NCBI GenBank assembly: GCA_023241745.1
Contig: JALQCY010000001.1
Span: 372,001-436,000 of the forward strand
Direction: 5' to 3'
DNA: 64,000 bases
Source: Isoptericola peretonis
GTDB lineage: Bacteria; Actinomycetota; Actinomycetes; Actinomycetales; Cellulomonadaceae
Shown here piece by piece: positions 46,655 to 57,900 of the stretch. Position numbers and translations under genes: made by a program. The notes below the pieces were generated by a model. It was given only the letters and a program-made list of their open reading frames with translations. It had not been told where the DNA came from and searched no databases. Every line of letters begins with the position of its first letter. Within the stretch, counting starts at the first letter, position 1.

Positions 46655-48436
46655 GTGCGACCCCTCCCTCTGCCCGACCCGGGCACACCTACCCTGACGT
46701 CCCCCGCCCGGCTGCTGGCCTGGCAGGGATGGCGGCAGCGCGACGTGCTCGCGAAGTCGCTGGTGGCGGGCGTGGTGGCGATGCTGGCGTCGGCCGCGGC
46801 CCCGCTGCTCATCGGCCGCGCCATCGACGAGGGTCTGACCGAGGGCTTCGGCGGCCCGCTGTTCATGTGGTGCGGCGCCATGCTGGGCGCCGCCGCGGTC
46901 ATCGTGGTGGCCGGCATCTTCAACCACATCTGGGACGTCGAGAACTGGGTGCGCGCGTCGCTGTCGTTCTCCCAGCTGGTCGGCGACAAGGCCTCCCGTG
47001 CCGGGCACGCGATCACCCGCAAGCTGCCCACCGGCGAGGTCGTGTCGGCCGTCGCGAACGACGCGCTGCGCGTGGGCGACATGTTCTCCATGGCCGGCCG
47101 GTTCACCGGCGGCGTGCTGGCGTACGTCGTCGTGGTCGCGATCATGCTGTCGCAGCACGTGCAGCTCGGCCTCGTCCTGGCGCTCGGCATCCCCGCGGTC
47201 GCCGCGGTGCTCGCGCTGCTGGTGAAGCCGCTCCAGTCGCGCCAGACGACGCAGCGCGAGGCCACCGGACGGCTCACGTCGCTCGGCGCGGACACCGTCT
47301 CCGGGCTGCGCATCCTGCGGGGCATCGGCGGCGAGGACGAGTTCGCCGCCCGCTACGCGCGCCAGTCGCAGGAGGTGCGGCACCAGGGCGTGCGCGTCGC
47401 CGTGCTGCAGTCGGTGCTCGACGGTCTGCAGGTGCTGCTGCCGGGCCTGCTCGCCGCGCTCGTGCTGTGGCTCGGCGCCCGCGCGGCCGTGCGCGGCGAG
47501 ATCACCAGCGGCCAGCTCGTGACGTTCTACGGCTACGCCGCGTTCCTCGCGTGGCCGGTGCAGATGGCCACGCAGATGCTGCAGATGGTGATCCGCGCCG
47601 TCATCTCGTCGCGCAAGATCCTCGACGTGCTGCGGGTCACGGAGGCCACGCCGTCCGCCGCGTCGCCCGCCGGCGCGCCGCCGGCCGGCGCCGAGCTCGC
47701 GGACGAGGCCAGCGGCCTCGTGTTGCGCCCGGGCCGCGTGGTCGGGCTCGTCAGCGCCGACCCCGACGCCTCGGCGCGCGTCGCGACGAGGCTCGGGCGG
47801 CTCGACGACGAGGCCGAGGCCGGCACCCCGGTCCGGCTCGGCGGCGTGCTGCTGGCCGACCTCGACAAGGACGCGCTGCGCCACCGCGTCGTGGTCTCCG
47901 AGGCGACGCCCCACCTGTTCTCCGGGGTGCTGGGCGAGGCCCTCGACGCGCGCGGCCGCGCCACCGAGGCGGACCTGCTCGCGGCGATGGTCACCGCCGA
48001 CGCGCACGACGTGCTCGACAGCGTGCCGGGCGGGCTCGCCGGCGAGCTGCCCGAGAAGGGCCGCTCGCTGTCCGGCGGGCAGCGGCAGCGCGTCGCCCTG
48101 GCGCGAGCCCTGCTCACCGAGCCGGAGATCCTCGTGCTCGTGGAGCCCACCAGCGCGGTGGACGCCCACACCGAGGCGCGGATCGCCGAGCGGGTGAGCG
48201 AGGTGCGCCGGGGCCGCACCACGCTCGTCGTCACGGCCAGCCCGCTCGTCCTGGACCACCTGGACGAGGTCGTGCTCCTGGACGACGACGCCCGGGTGAC
48301 CACGAGCGGCACGCACGCCGAGCTGCTCGCCCGCCGCGACGCCCACGGGGCGGCGTACCGCGCCGTCGTGGGGCGCAGCATGGCGGACGACGCCGCCGAG
48401 GACACCGAGACCGACCTGGAAGGAGCGGCACGATGA
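46655..48436 (+). CDS. ABC exporter subunit with degenerate Walker A
   Basis: The 593-residue protein has a six-helix exporter domain (residues 1-320) and an ABC domain. In place of the Walker A motif there is GLVSADPDASARVA near residue 367, with no glycine-lysine core. Walker B reads ILVLVEPTSAVD, with Val in place of the Asp before Glu. The signature LSGGQRQRVALARALL near residue 471 is intact. It therefore cannot bind ATP at its own Walker site but can complete the partner's. The linker before the ABC domain has an alternating Ala/Pro stretch. It is coupled by ATGA to the second subunit. Confidence 0.9.
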   Translation: MRPLPLPDPGTPTLTSPARLLAWQGWRQRDVLAKSLVAGVVAMLASAAAPLLIGRAIDEGLTEGFGGPLFMWCGAMLGAAAVIVVAGIFNHIWDVENWVRASLSFSQLVGDKASRAGHAITRKLPTGEVVSAVANDALRVGDMFSMAGRFTGGVLAYVVVVAIMLSQHVQLGLVLALGIPAVAAVLALLVKPLQSRQTTQREATGRLTSLGADTVSGLRILRGIGGEDEFAARYARQSQEVRHQGVRVAVLQSVLDGLQVLLPGLLAALVLWLGARAAVRGEITSGQLVTFYGYAAFLAWPVQMATQMLQMVIRAVISSRKILDVLRVTEATPSAASPAGAPPAGAELADEASGLVLRPGRVVGLVSADPDASARVATRLGRLDDEAEAGTPVRLGGVLLADLDKDALRHRVVVSEATPHLFSGVLGEALDARGRATEADLLAAMVTADAHDVLDSVPGGLAGELPEKGRSLSGGQRQRVALARALLTEPEILVLVEPTSAVDAHTEARIAERVSEVRRGRTTLVVTASPLVLDHLDEVVLLDDDARVTTSGTHAELLARRDAHGAAYRAVVGRSMADDAAEDTETDLEGAAR

Positions 48437-50196
48437 GCGGCACGACCGGCACCACCAACCCGAACCTGCTGCCCATCGCCGACCGCGCCGAGACGAGCCG
48501 CACGGTCGGGCGGCTGTTCCGCCGCCACCGGGGCCAGCTCGGCGGGGTCGCCGTGCTGCACACCCTCGCGGCCCTGGCCGGCCTGGCGGGCCCGTTCCTG
48601 CTCGGCCGGATCATCGACCAGGTCGCCGCCGGCACCACCCTGGCCGCCGTGGACAGCCTCGCGCTCGTCCTCGTCGGCGCCGTCGTCGCACAGGCCGTCA
48701 TCACGCGGTACGCGCAGCGCCTGTCCATGGTCTTCGGCGAGCGGGTCTTCGCGGACCTGCGCGAGGAGTTCATGGACGCGGTCACGCGGCTCCCGCTGTC
48801 CACGGTGGAGAAGGCAGGCACCGGCGACCTCGTGGCCCGCACCACCAACGACGTCAACAAGCTGCAGCACGCCGTGCGGTTCGGCGTGCCGCGGGTGCTG
48901 GTGTGCATCGTGACCATCGCGCTGACGCTGGTCGCGTCGTTCCTGGCGAGCCCGCTGGTCGCGCTGGGCCTGCTCACCGGCGTCCCGCTCATCGTCGTGG
49001 CCACGCGCTGGTACCTGAAGCGCGCGACGCCGGGCTACCTGCGCGAGTCCGCCGCGTACGCGGCGATCAACGGCTCCATCACCGAGGCCGTCGAGGGTGC
49101 CCGCACCACGGACGCCCTGCATCTCGGGGCTCGCGTCCGCCGGCGGATCGACCGCGACCTGCGCGAGGCGTTCGACGCCGAGTCGTACACCCTCGGCCTG
49201 CGGCTGCGGCTCATCCCGTCGCTCGACGCGGCCGTGGCGATCGCGCCGATCGTCGTCATCCTGTGGGGCGGCTGGCTCGTCTCCCAGGACCTCACCACCG
49301 TGGGCACCGTCGCGACCATCGCGATGTACGGGCACCAGATGGGCGGCCCGGTGTTCGACCTCGTGTTCTGGCTGGACGAGCTGCAGGTCGCGGCCGTCGC
49401 GCTGGCGCGTGTCGTCGGCGTCGGGCTGGTCGGCCCGGACCGGAGGGCGGGCACCGCCGTGCCGTCGTCGGAGGACGTGCGCGCCCGCTCCGTGCGGTAC
49501 GCGTACCGCGAGGGCCACGACGTGCTGCACGGGATCGACCTCGACCTGGCGCCCGGCGAGCGGCTGGCCGTGGTCGGGCCGTCCGGGGCGGGCAAGTCGA
49601 CCCTGGGACGCATGCTCGCGGGCATCCACCCGCCCACCGGCGGGTCGGTCACCGTGGGCGGCGTGCCGCTCGTCGAGCTGCCCTTGGAGGACCTGCGTCA
49701 CCACGTCGCGCTGGTCACCCAGGAGCACCACGTGTTCGTCGGGTCGCTGGCCGAGAACCTGCGGCTCGCCGACACCTCGGCCACGGACGACGCGCTGTGG
49801 GGCGCGCTCGGCGCGGTCGACGCCGCGTCGTGGGCCGCCGCGCTGCCCGACGGCCTCGGGACGGCGGTCGGCTCGGGCGGGCACAGCCTCACCCCCGCGC
49901 AGGCGCAGCAGGTCGCGCTCGCACGCCTCGTGCTGCTCGACCCGCACACGCTGGTTCTCGACGAGGCGACGTCGCTGCTCGACCCGCGGGCGGCGCGCCA
50001 CCTGGAGCGGTCGCTCAACGCGGTCCTCACCGGCCGCACGGTGGTCGCCATCGCGCACCGCCTGCACACCGCCCACGACGCCGACCGCGTGGCCGTCGTC
50101 GACGGCGGCCGCATCACCGAGATCGGCCCGCACGACGAGCTCGTCGCCGCCGGCGGCGAGTACGCCCAGCTCTGGCACAGCTGGCAGCACGAGTGA
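48433..50196 (+). CDS. ABC exporter subunit with intact Walker A and degenerate signature
   Basis: The 587-residue partner has the exporter membrane domain and an ABC domain with intact Walker A GPSGAGKST near residue 382 and Walker B LVLDEATSLLD near 508. The signature motif is changed from LSGGQ to LTPAQAQQ near 485. Together the two subunits form one good ATP site and one dead site, the pattern of asymmetric heterodimeric exporters. The substrate may be a drug, lipid or peptide; nothing nearby decides it. Confidence 0.92.
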   Translation: MSGTTGTTNPNLLPIADRAETSRTVGRLFRRHRGQLGGVAVLHTLAALAGLAGPFLLGRIIDQVAAGTTLAAVDSLALVLVGAVVAQAVITRYAQRLSMVFGERVFADLREEFMDAVTRLPLSTVEKAGTGDLVARTTNDVNKLQHAVRFGVPRVLVCIVTIALTLVASFLASPLVALGLLTGVPLIVVATRWYLKRATPGYLRESAAYAAINGSITEAVEGARTTDALHLGARVRRRIDRDLREAFDAESYTLGLRLRLIPSLDAAVAIAPIVVILWGGWLVSQDLTTVGTVATIAMYGHQMGGPVFDLVFWLDELQVAAVALARVVGVGLVGPDRRAGTAVPSSEDVRARSVRYAYREGHDVLHGIDLDLAPGERLAVVGPSGAGKSTLGRMLAGIHPPTGGSVTVGGVPLVELPLEDLRHHVALVTQEHHVFVGSLAENLRLADTSATDDALWGALGAVDAASWAAALPDGLGTAVGSGGHSLTPAQAQQVALARLVLLDPHTLVLDEATSLLDPRAARHLERSLNAVLTGRTVVAIAHRLHTAHDADRVAVVDGGRITEIGPHDELVAAGGEYAQLWHSWQHE

Positions 50197-50249
50197 CGCC
50201 GAGGTAGCTCGAACCCCCGCGAAGCAGTGCGGGCCGGACTACCTCGCGG
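50197..50249. repeat. GAGGTAG repeat pair, locus 3
   Basis: CGCCGAGGTAG (50197-50207) directly follows the exporter stop, and its inverted partner CTACCTCGCGG (50239-50249) supplies the TAG stop of the convergent GyrI-like gene. Between them CCCGC and GCGGG (50216-50233) make a small inner stem. This is a diverged form (GAGGTAG for GAGATAG) of the arrays at loci 1 and 2. Confidence 0.65.
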
Positions 50250-50856
50250 AGACCGAGACCGGCTGGCGGATCAGGGTGCGCAGCTTCTCCGGCGCGGTGC
50301 GACGCAGGTCGGAGAGGTAGATCTCGTGGTGCAGCCCTGCCAGCGAGAGCCCTTCGGCCTCGATGAAGGCGTGCAGCCGCTCGATGGTCTCCGGCTCGGT
50401 GGCGAACGGCCCGCGGTGCAGCACCTGCCCGGCCCGGCCCTCCTCGTAGCGCTCCACGCGCACGCCGTCGCGCGCGGGCAGGCTCTTCTCCTGCGCCGTC
50501 GAGGCGACGACGGCCGGGGCGTCCACCTGGTCGACGGCGTCCGGCAGGCTGATCATCAGCGTCCAGCGCCATCGGTCCTTGGCGTCGACGCTGAACCGGC
50601 TCATGTCGTCGGCCCACCACAGGCCCTCGAGCGGCATCACGGTGTAGGCGTCGCCGGTGGCCGTCTTGACGGCCGCGCGCAGCGCGTACGCCAGCGGGTA
50701 CAGCGTCGCGACGGCCTCGCGGTACGCGGGGGCGGTGTTCGGGTCGCCCTCGCCGTCCACCATGAGGAACGGCCGTGCCGGCACCGTGACGAGCGACGGC
50801 GTCGTCCCGGCCGAGTACTGGTCGCGCAGCTCGCGCTTGAGGTCGATGGTCGCCAT
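50239..50856 (-). CDS. GyrI-like small-molecule-binding domain protein
   Basis: The 205-residue protein has the GyrI-like pattern: PARPFLMVDGEGDPNTAPAYREAVATLYPLAYALR near residue 30, LEGLWWADDMSRF in the middle, and a late RLHAFIEAEGLSLAGLHHEIYLSD. Such domains bind hydrophobic or cationic compounds and can be stand-alone. The ATG at 50856 is chosen because homologues begin MATIDLK. Its last residues VSAR and stop codon come from the repeat. Confidence 0.87.
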   Translation of the reverse strand: MATIDLKRELRDQYSAGTTPSLVTVPARPFLMVDGEGDPNTAPAYREAVATLYPLAYALRAAVKTATGDAYTVMPLEGLWWADDMSRFSVDAKDRWRWTLMISLPDAVDQVDAPAVVASTAQEKSLPARDGVRVERYEEGRAGQVLHRGPFATEPETIERLHAFIEAEGLSLAGLHHEIYLSDLRRTAPEKLRTLIRQPVSVSAR

Positions 50857-50899
50857 CCACCCAGGGTGGCGGGCCCCACCGACACGTGCCCCGGGTCGC

Positions 50900-51802
50900 T
50901 CAGCCCGGCAGGCCGGCGATGCCGGTGCCGACGGGGTCGTCCGAGCCGTCGTCGTGGGTGCGACCGCGGCGGGCCCCTGCCGCCTCGTCACGCACCAGCC
51001 GCACCCACAGCACCACGGCGAACAGGCCGAAGACCCACCACTGCAGCGCGTAGAACAGGTTCTGCAGGTTGACGCCGTCGCTGCCCTCGAGCACGGGTCG
51101 CGGCAGGGGCGCAGGGCCGCCGTCGGCCGCCGCGGTCTGCGCCGGCTCCGAGGACGTGAGGACCACGTACCCGGAGTAGATGGGGCCGCCCCAGGAGTTC
51201 ACGAGCGCACCGGTGGCGACGGAGTCCACGAGCGGCGGCCCGCCGGGGTTCTCCGGCAACGGCTCGCCGCCCTCCTGGACGGACTCGGAGGCCTGCAGCC
51301 AACCGGTCACGCGCACCTCCCCGTCGGGCACGTCGAGCGCGACGTCGCCCGGCGTCGGGGAGTCGACCCAGCCGCGGACGACGGGCAGCACCGGCGGCCC
51401 CGACAGCGACTCCCACGACGCGCCGCCCGTCCCGTCGTCGACGACCCGCAGCGGGGTCAGCACCAGGTACCCGGTGCGGCCGTCGAGCGACCGGCCGGCG
51501 ACGAGCATCTGGCCCTCGGTCTCGTACTCGCCGGTCACCCACGCCTCGGTGCCGACCAGCTCGCCGGGGAACGAGGTCTGGGGCGGCAGCAGGTCGCCCA
51601 GGGCCTCCGGCCCCCGCGCCGCCTGCTCCGCGGCCTCCTGCTGCGCGGCGAGCTCGGCCCGCAGGTAGGCGCGGTCCAGCTGCCAGACGCCGAGACGCCC
51701 GCACACGGCGGCGGCGAGGAGGAAGAGCAGCAGGATCCCGATCATGCGGGGCTGGACGGCCACCGCCCAGAACGACCTGCGGACGGGCTGGGGGCTGGGC
51801 AC
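50900..51802 (-). CDS. SURF1-family cytochrome oxidase assembly protein
   Basis: The 300-residue protein has helices at residues 18-40 (MIGILLLFLLAAAVCGRLGVWQLDRA) and 250-275 (LQNLFYALQWWVFGLFAVVLWVRL), with the SURF1 domain between. The family helps insert heme A into cytochrome c oxidase. GTG 51802 has TACGGT (51809-51814) six bases upstream. The C-terminal tail is charged and cytoplasmic. Confidence 0.9.
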   Translation of the reverse strand: MPSPQPVRRSFWAVAVQPRMIGILLLFLLAAAVCGRLGVWQLDRAYLRAELAAQQEAAEQAARGPEALGDLLPPQTSFPGELVGTEAWVTGEYETEGQMLVAGRSLDGRTGYLVLTPLRVVDDGTGGASWESLSGPPVLPVVRGWVDSPTPGDVALDVPDGEVRVTGWLQASESVQEGGEPLPENPGGPPLVDSVATGALVNSWGGPIYSGYVVLTSSEPAQTAAADGGPAPLPRPVLEGSDGVNLQNLFYALQWWVFGLFAVVLWVRLVRDEAAGARRGRTHDDGSDDPVGTGIAGLPG

Positions 51803-51972
51803 GGCACCACCGTAATCGGCCCGGCGCCCGGCCCGGGAATCGGTGCGGCGGGAGCACCTGACATCTCGCCAGATCGACGTCACGTCCTCTGACCTCGCCG
51901 GTCGTGCTGCATTCGGGCACCGGGTGCGGTGGAATGAAGGCGCCGGTCTTCCCCGAGCACCAGGAGCGTGTG

Positions 51973-54477
51973 ATGAGCACCACGACCACCCCGACCGTCA
52001 GCCCCACGCCGTGGCGTGCCGGCAGCGGCACCGAGCTCTCGGCCGAGACGATCGACCGGATCGACCGGTGGTGGCGGGCGGCGAACTACCTGTCGGTGGG
52101 TCAGATCTATCTTCTCGACAACCCGCTGCTCCGCGAGCCGCTCACCCGTGACCACGTCAAGCCCCGCCTGCTGGGCCACTGGGGCACGACGCCGGGCCTG
52201 AACTTCCTGTACGCCCACCTCAACCGGGTGATCAAGGAGCGCGACCAGTCCACGGTCTACGTCGCCGGCCCCGGTCACGGCGGCCCGGGCCTCGTCGCGA
52301 GCACCTACCTGGACGGCACGTACTCCGAGCTCTACTCGGACATCACCGAGGACACCGACGGCGTGCGACGCCTGTTCCGCCAGTTCTCGTTTCCCGGCGG
52401 CATCCCGAGCCACGTCGCCCCCGAGACCCCCGGCTCCATCCACGAGGGCGGCGAGCTGGGCTACGCCCTCTCGCACGCGTACGGCGCCGTGTTCGACAAC
52501 CCGGACCTGCTGGTGGCGGCGGTCGTGGGCGACGGCGAGGCGGAGACCGGCCCCCTCGCCACGAGCTGGCACTCGAACAAGCTGCTCAACCCCGCCCAGG
52601 ACGGCGTCGTGCTGCCGATCCTGCACCTCAACGGGTACAAGATCGCGAACCCCACGATCCTCGACCGCATCGGCCGCGACGAGCTCGAGTCGCTCATGGT
52701 CGGGTACGGGCACAAGCCGCACTGGTTCGAGGTCGCCGACGGCTCCGACGAGTCGCACGAGTCGATCCACCGCCGCTTCGCCACGGTGCTGGACGAGGTG
52801 CTCGACGAGATCGCCGCGATCAAGGCGCAGGCCGCCGTCGAGGGCGAGGACATGGCGCGCCCGGCGTGGCCGATGATCGTGTTCCGCACGCCGAAGGGCT
52901 GGACGGGCCCCGAGTACATCGACGGCAAGAAGACGGTGGGCTCGTGGCGCGCCCACCAGGTGCCGCTCGCCAGCGCGCGGGACACGCCCGAGCACCTGCA
53001 GGTGCTGGAGTCGTGGCTGAAGTCGTACGCGGCCGACGAGCTGTTCGACGACGACGGCCGCATCCTCGACGACATCCGCGAGCTGGCCCCCGCGGGCGAG
53101 CTGCGCATGAGCGCCAACCCGCACGCGAACGGCGGCGTCCTGCTGCGCGACCTGCGGCTGCCCGACTTCCGCGACTTCGCCGTCGACGTCCCGGCCCCGG
53201 GTGCCGGCGCCGTGGAGGCGCCGCGCGTGCTGGGCCAGTTCCTCACCGAGGTGATCCGCCGCAACCCGGACAACTTCCGGATCTTCGGTCCGGACGAGAC
53301 GGCCTCCAACCGGCTGCAGGCCACGTTCGACGTGACGGGCAAGCAGTGGAACGCCGAGTACTTCTCGCCGGAGGTCGACGAGCACCTGGTCCGCGCCGGC
53401 CGGGTGATGGAGCAGCTGTCGGAGCACCAGTGCCAGGGCTGGCTGGAGGGCTACCTGCTCACCGGGCGGCACGGCCTGTTCACCAGCTACGAGGCCTTCA
53501 TCCACATCGTCGACTCGATGTTCAACCAGCACGCGAAGTGGCTCAAGGTCACCAACCACATCCCGTGGCGGCGGCCGATCGCGAGCCTCAACTACCTGCT
53601 CTCCAGCCACGTGTGGCGGCAGGACCACAACGGCTTCAGCCACCAGGACCCGGGCTTCATCGACCACGTGGTGAACAAGAAGGCCGAGATCGTGCGGGTG
53701 TACCTGCCGCCGGACGCCAACACGCTGCTGTCCACCTACGACCACTGCCTGCGGTCGCGGCAGTACGTCAACGTCGTGGTGGCGGGCAAGCAGCCGGCGC
53801 CGCAGTTCCTCACGATGGAGCAGGCGATCGCGCACTGCACGCGCGGCCTGGGCATCTGGGACTGGGCGGGCACCGAGGTGGAGGGCGAGGACCCGGACGT
53901 CGTGCTGGGCTCCGCGGGCGACGTGCCCACGCTCGAGGTCCTCGCGGCGGCCGACATCCTGCGCAACCGCATCCCCGGCCTCAAGGTGCGGGTGGTCAAC
54001 GTGGTCGACCTGATGCGGCTGCAGGACGAGAAGGAGCACCCGCACGGCCTGTCCGACAAGGACTTCGACACCCTGTTCACCACCGACCGGCCGGTGATCT
54101 TCAACTACCACGGCTACCCGTGGCTCATCCACCGCCTCACGTACCGGCGCACCAACCACCCCAACATCCACGTGCGCGGGTACAAGGAGGAGGGCACCAC
54201 GACGACGCCGTTCGACATGGCGATGCTCAACGACATCGACCGCTACCACCTGGTGATCGACGTCATCGACCGGGTCCCGTCCCTGCGCTCGACGTACGCG
54301 GGGCTGCGCCAGGAGATGGTGGACGCCCGCCTCGCGGCGCGGCAGTACACCCGCGAGCACGGGGAGGACATCCCCGAGGTGAGCGAGTGGGTGTGGCCGG
54401 ACGTCGGGGAGACGGGCACCGAGAACGGCGGCCCCCAGTACGACGCCGCCGCGGCGACGGGCGGCGACAACGAATGA
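51973..54477 (+). CDS. xfp: Xylulose-5-phosphate/fructose-6-phosphate phosphoketolase
   Basis: The TPP-dependent enzyme cleaves xylulose-5-P or fructose-6-P with phosphate to acetyl-phosphate plus a triose or tetrose phosphate. The 834-residue protein shows [11 protein letters not shown] near residue 95, [31 protein letters not shown] near 140-175, the TPP-binding [20 protein letters not shown] near 187, and [10 protein letters not shown] near 300. AGGAG eight bases before the ATG supports the start. It is followed by pta and ackA. The 170 bases upstream (51803-51972) contain no promoter I would name with confidence beyond the SURF1 -10. Confidence 0.95.
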   Translation: MSTTTTPTVSPTPWRAGSGTELSAETIDRIDRWWRAANYLSVGQIYLLDNPLLREPLTRDHVKPRLLGHWGTTPGLNFLYAHLNRVIKERDQSTVYVAGPGHGGPGLVASTYLDGTYSELYSDITEDTDGVRRLFRQFSFPGGIPSHVAPETPGSIHEGGELGYALSHAYGAVFDNPDLLVAAVVGDGEAETGPLATSWHSNKLLNPAQDGVVLPILHLNGYKIANPTILDRIGRDELESLMVGYGHKPHWFEVADGSDESHESIHRRFATVLDEVLDEIAAIKAQAAVEGEDMARPAWPMIVFRTPKGWTGPEYIDGKKTVGSWRAHQVPLASARDTPEHLQVLESWLKSYAADELFDDDGRILDDIRELAPAGELRMSANPHANGGVLLRDLRLPDFRDFAVDVPAPGAGAVEAPRVLGQFLTEVIRRNPDNFRIFGPDETASNRLQATFDVTGKQWNAEYFSPEVDEHLVRAGRVMEQLSEHQCQGWLEGYLLTGRHGLFTSYEAFIHIVDSMFNQHAKWLKVTNHIPWRRPIASLNYLLSSHVWRQDHNGFSHQDPGFIDHVVNKKAEIVRVYLPPDANTLLSTYDHCLRSRQYVNVVVAGKQPAPQFLTMEQAIAHCTRGLGIWDWAGTEVEGEDPDVVLGSAGDVPTLEVLAAADILRNRIPGLKVRVVNVVDLMRLQDEKEHPHGLSDKDFDTLFTTDRPVIFNYHGYPWLIHRLTYRRTNHPNIHVRGYKEEGTTTTPFDMAMLNDIDRYHLVIDVIDRVPSLRSTYAGLRQEMVDARLAARQYTREHGEDIPEVSEWVWPDVGETGTENGGPQYDAAAATGGDNE

Positions 54478-54500
54478 CAGGTGACGACGAATGACAGGTG
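54470..54500 (+). repeat. 17-base direct duplication at the xfp-pta junction
   Basis: ACGAATGACAGGTG occurs at 54470-54483 and again at 54487-54500, with period 17. The first copy holds the xfp stop and the second provides the AGGTGG that can serve as ribosome binding site for pta. The spacing is not a multiple of three, so it changes the reading frame relation between the genes. Confidence 0.85.
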
Positions 54501-54507
54501 GCGCCCG

Positions 54508-56618
54508 GTGACCGGCACGTCCCGCTCGATCTACATCGCCTCCCCCGAGGGCGAGACCGGCAAGTCGACGGTCGCGCTGGGCGTGCTGGACCTCCTGGTC
54601 CGGCAGGTCTCGCGCGTCGGGGTGTTCCGCGCCGTCTCCCGCGTCCCGTCGCCGCCGGCGTCGGACGCGGGGGGCGACGCCCCGCGGGACCACGTCCTCG
54701 AGATGCTGCTCCAGCACGACGGCGTGGACCTCGAGTACGCCGACGCGGTTGGCGTCACGTACGACGACGTGCACGCCGACCCGGAGGCCGCGCTCGCGCG
54801 GATCCTCGACCGCTACCACGCGGTGGCGGAGCGGTGCGACGCCGTCGTGGTGGTCGGCACCGACTACACGGACGTCACGGGCGCCACGGAGCTCGCGTTC
54901 AACGCGCGGGTCGCCGCCAACCTGGGCGCCCCGGTGCTGCTCGTGACCTCGGGGCGCGAACGCTCGCCGGAGGAGGTGCGCGCCCTGACGCGGCTCAGCG
55001 TGTCCGAGCTGCGGGCCAACCACGCGCAGCCGGTGGGCGTGGTGGTGAACCGGTGCGGGCCGGGCGTGCTCGCGGCGGGGGCGACGGCGCTGCTCGGCGA
55101 CCTCGACCTCCCGGTGTGGACGATCCCCGAGGAGCCGTTCCTGCACGCCCCCACGGTGGGGCGCCTCGCCGAGGCGGTCGAGGGCACGCTCATGCTGGGC
55201 GACGCGGACCTCCTCGGCCGCGAGGCGCTCGAGGTCATCGTCGGCGCCATGTCGTTCGAGCACGTGCTGGACCACCTGTCCGACGGCGCGGTCGTCATCC
55301 TGCCCGGTGACCGGTCGGACGTGCTGCTGGGGCTGCTGTCCGCGCAGGCCGCGGCCACGTTCCCGTCGCTGGCGGGCATCGTGCTCACCGGCGGGTACGT
55401 GCCGCGCGGTGTGATCGCGCAGCTGCTGTCGGCGCTCGGCCCGCGCGTGCCGGTGGTCGCCACGAAGCTCGGCACGTACCAGGCGGCGCGGCGGGCGGCC
55501 GAGACGCACGGCTACGTCACGGTCGCGTCGACCCGCAAGATCGACGTGGCGCGGGCGCTGTTCGAGCAGCACGTGGACGGCGCCGCCCTGCTGGCCCGGC
55601 TCGACCTGCCGCGCACGCCCGTCGTGACCCCGCTGATGTTCGAGTACGAGCTCATCGAGCGGGCGCGCGCCGACCGCCGACGCGTCGTGCTGCCCGAGGG
55701 CGACGACGACCGCATCCTGCGGGCCGCGTCCACGGTGCTGGCGCGGGGCATCGCGGACCTCGTCATCCTCGGCGACGAGGCGTCGATCCGGGCGCGGGCC
55801 GCCGAGCTGGGCCTCGACATCGCCGCCGCGACGGTCCTCTCCCCCACCGACCCGGAGCACGTCTCGACGTTCGCCGCCGAGTACGCCACGCTGCGCGCGC
55901 ACAAGGGCATGACGGTGGAGCGGGCCCGCGAGATCGTCACCGACGTGTCGTACTTCGGCACGATGATGGTCCACCTCGGCCTCGCCGACGGGATGGTCTC
56001 CGGCGCCGCGCACACCACGGCGCACACCATCCGGCCGTCGTTCGAGATCGTCAAGACGCAGCCCGGCGTGTCCGTCGTCTCCTCCGTCTTCCTCATGTGC
56101 CTCACCGACCGGGTGCTGGTGTACGGGGACTGCGCGGTCATCCCCGACCCGACGGCGGAGCAGCTCGCGGACATCGCCATCTCGTCGTCGGCGACGGCCG
56201 CGCAGTTCGGCGTCGACCCGAAGGTCGCGATGCTCTCCTACTCCACGGGGACGTCCGGCTCCGGGGCGGACGTCGACAAGGTGCGCACCGCCACGGGGCT
56301 GGTCCGCGAGCGCCGCCCCGACCTGTCGGTGGAGGGCCCCATCCAGTACGACGCCGCCGTCGACGCGTCGGTCGCGGCGTCCAAGCTGCCGGAGTCGTCG
56401 GTGGCGGGACGTGCCACGGTCTTCGTCTTCCCCGACCTCAACACGGGCAACAACACCTACAAGGCCGTGCAGCGCTCGGCCGGCGCCGTCGCCGTCGGCC
56501 CGGTGCTGCAGGGCCTGAACAAGCCGGTCAACGACCTGTCGCGCGGCGCGCTCGTCGCGGACATCGTCAACACGGTCGCCATCACGGCGATCCAGGCACA
56601 GGGCATGGAGGCCACCGC

Positions 56619-56622
<4 letters not shown>
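54508..56622 (+). CDS. pta: Phosphate acetyltransferase Pta
   Basis: Pta interconverts acetyl-CoA and acetyl-phosphate. The 704-residue protein is the long form: an N-terminal BioD-like domain with [15 protein letters not shown], a DRTGG domain near 215-330 and the catalytic Pta domain from about 370 ([59 protein letters not shown]). The GTG at 54508 is preferred because AGGTGG precedes it by six bases; GTG 54481 is an alternative adding nine residues. It overlaps ackA by ATGA. Confidence 0.94.
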
Positions 56623-57893
<1,271 letters not shown>

Positions 57894-57900
57894 CCCCGCC

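Noticed and set aside
46655..48436. The first ABC subunit as a pseudogene
   Set aside because: The frame is intact, the signature motif and membrane domain are complete, and it is translationally coupled to its partner. The degenerate motif fits an asymmetric exporter.
51880..56025. A 1381-codon minus-strand frame opposite xfp and pta
   Set aside because: Its composition is rich in Arg, His and Val with no domain, while the opposite strand encodes two complete enzymes.
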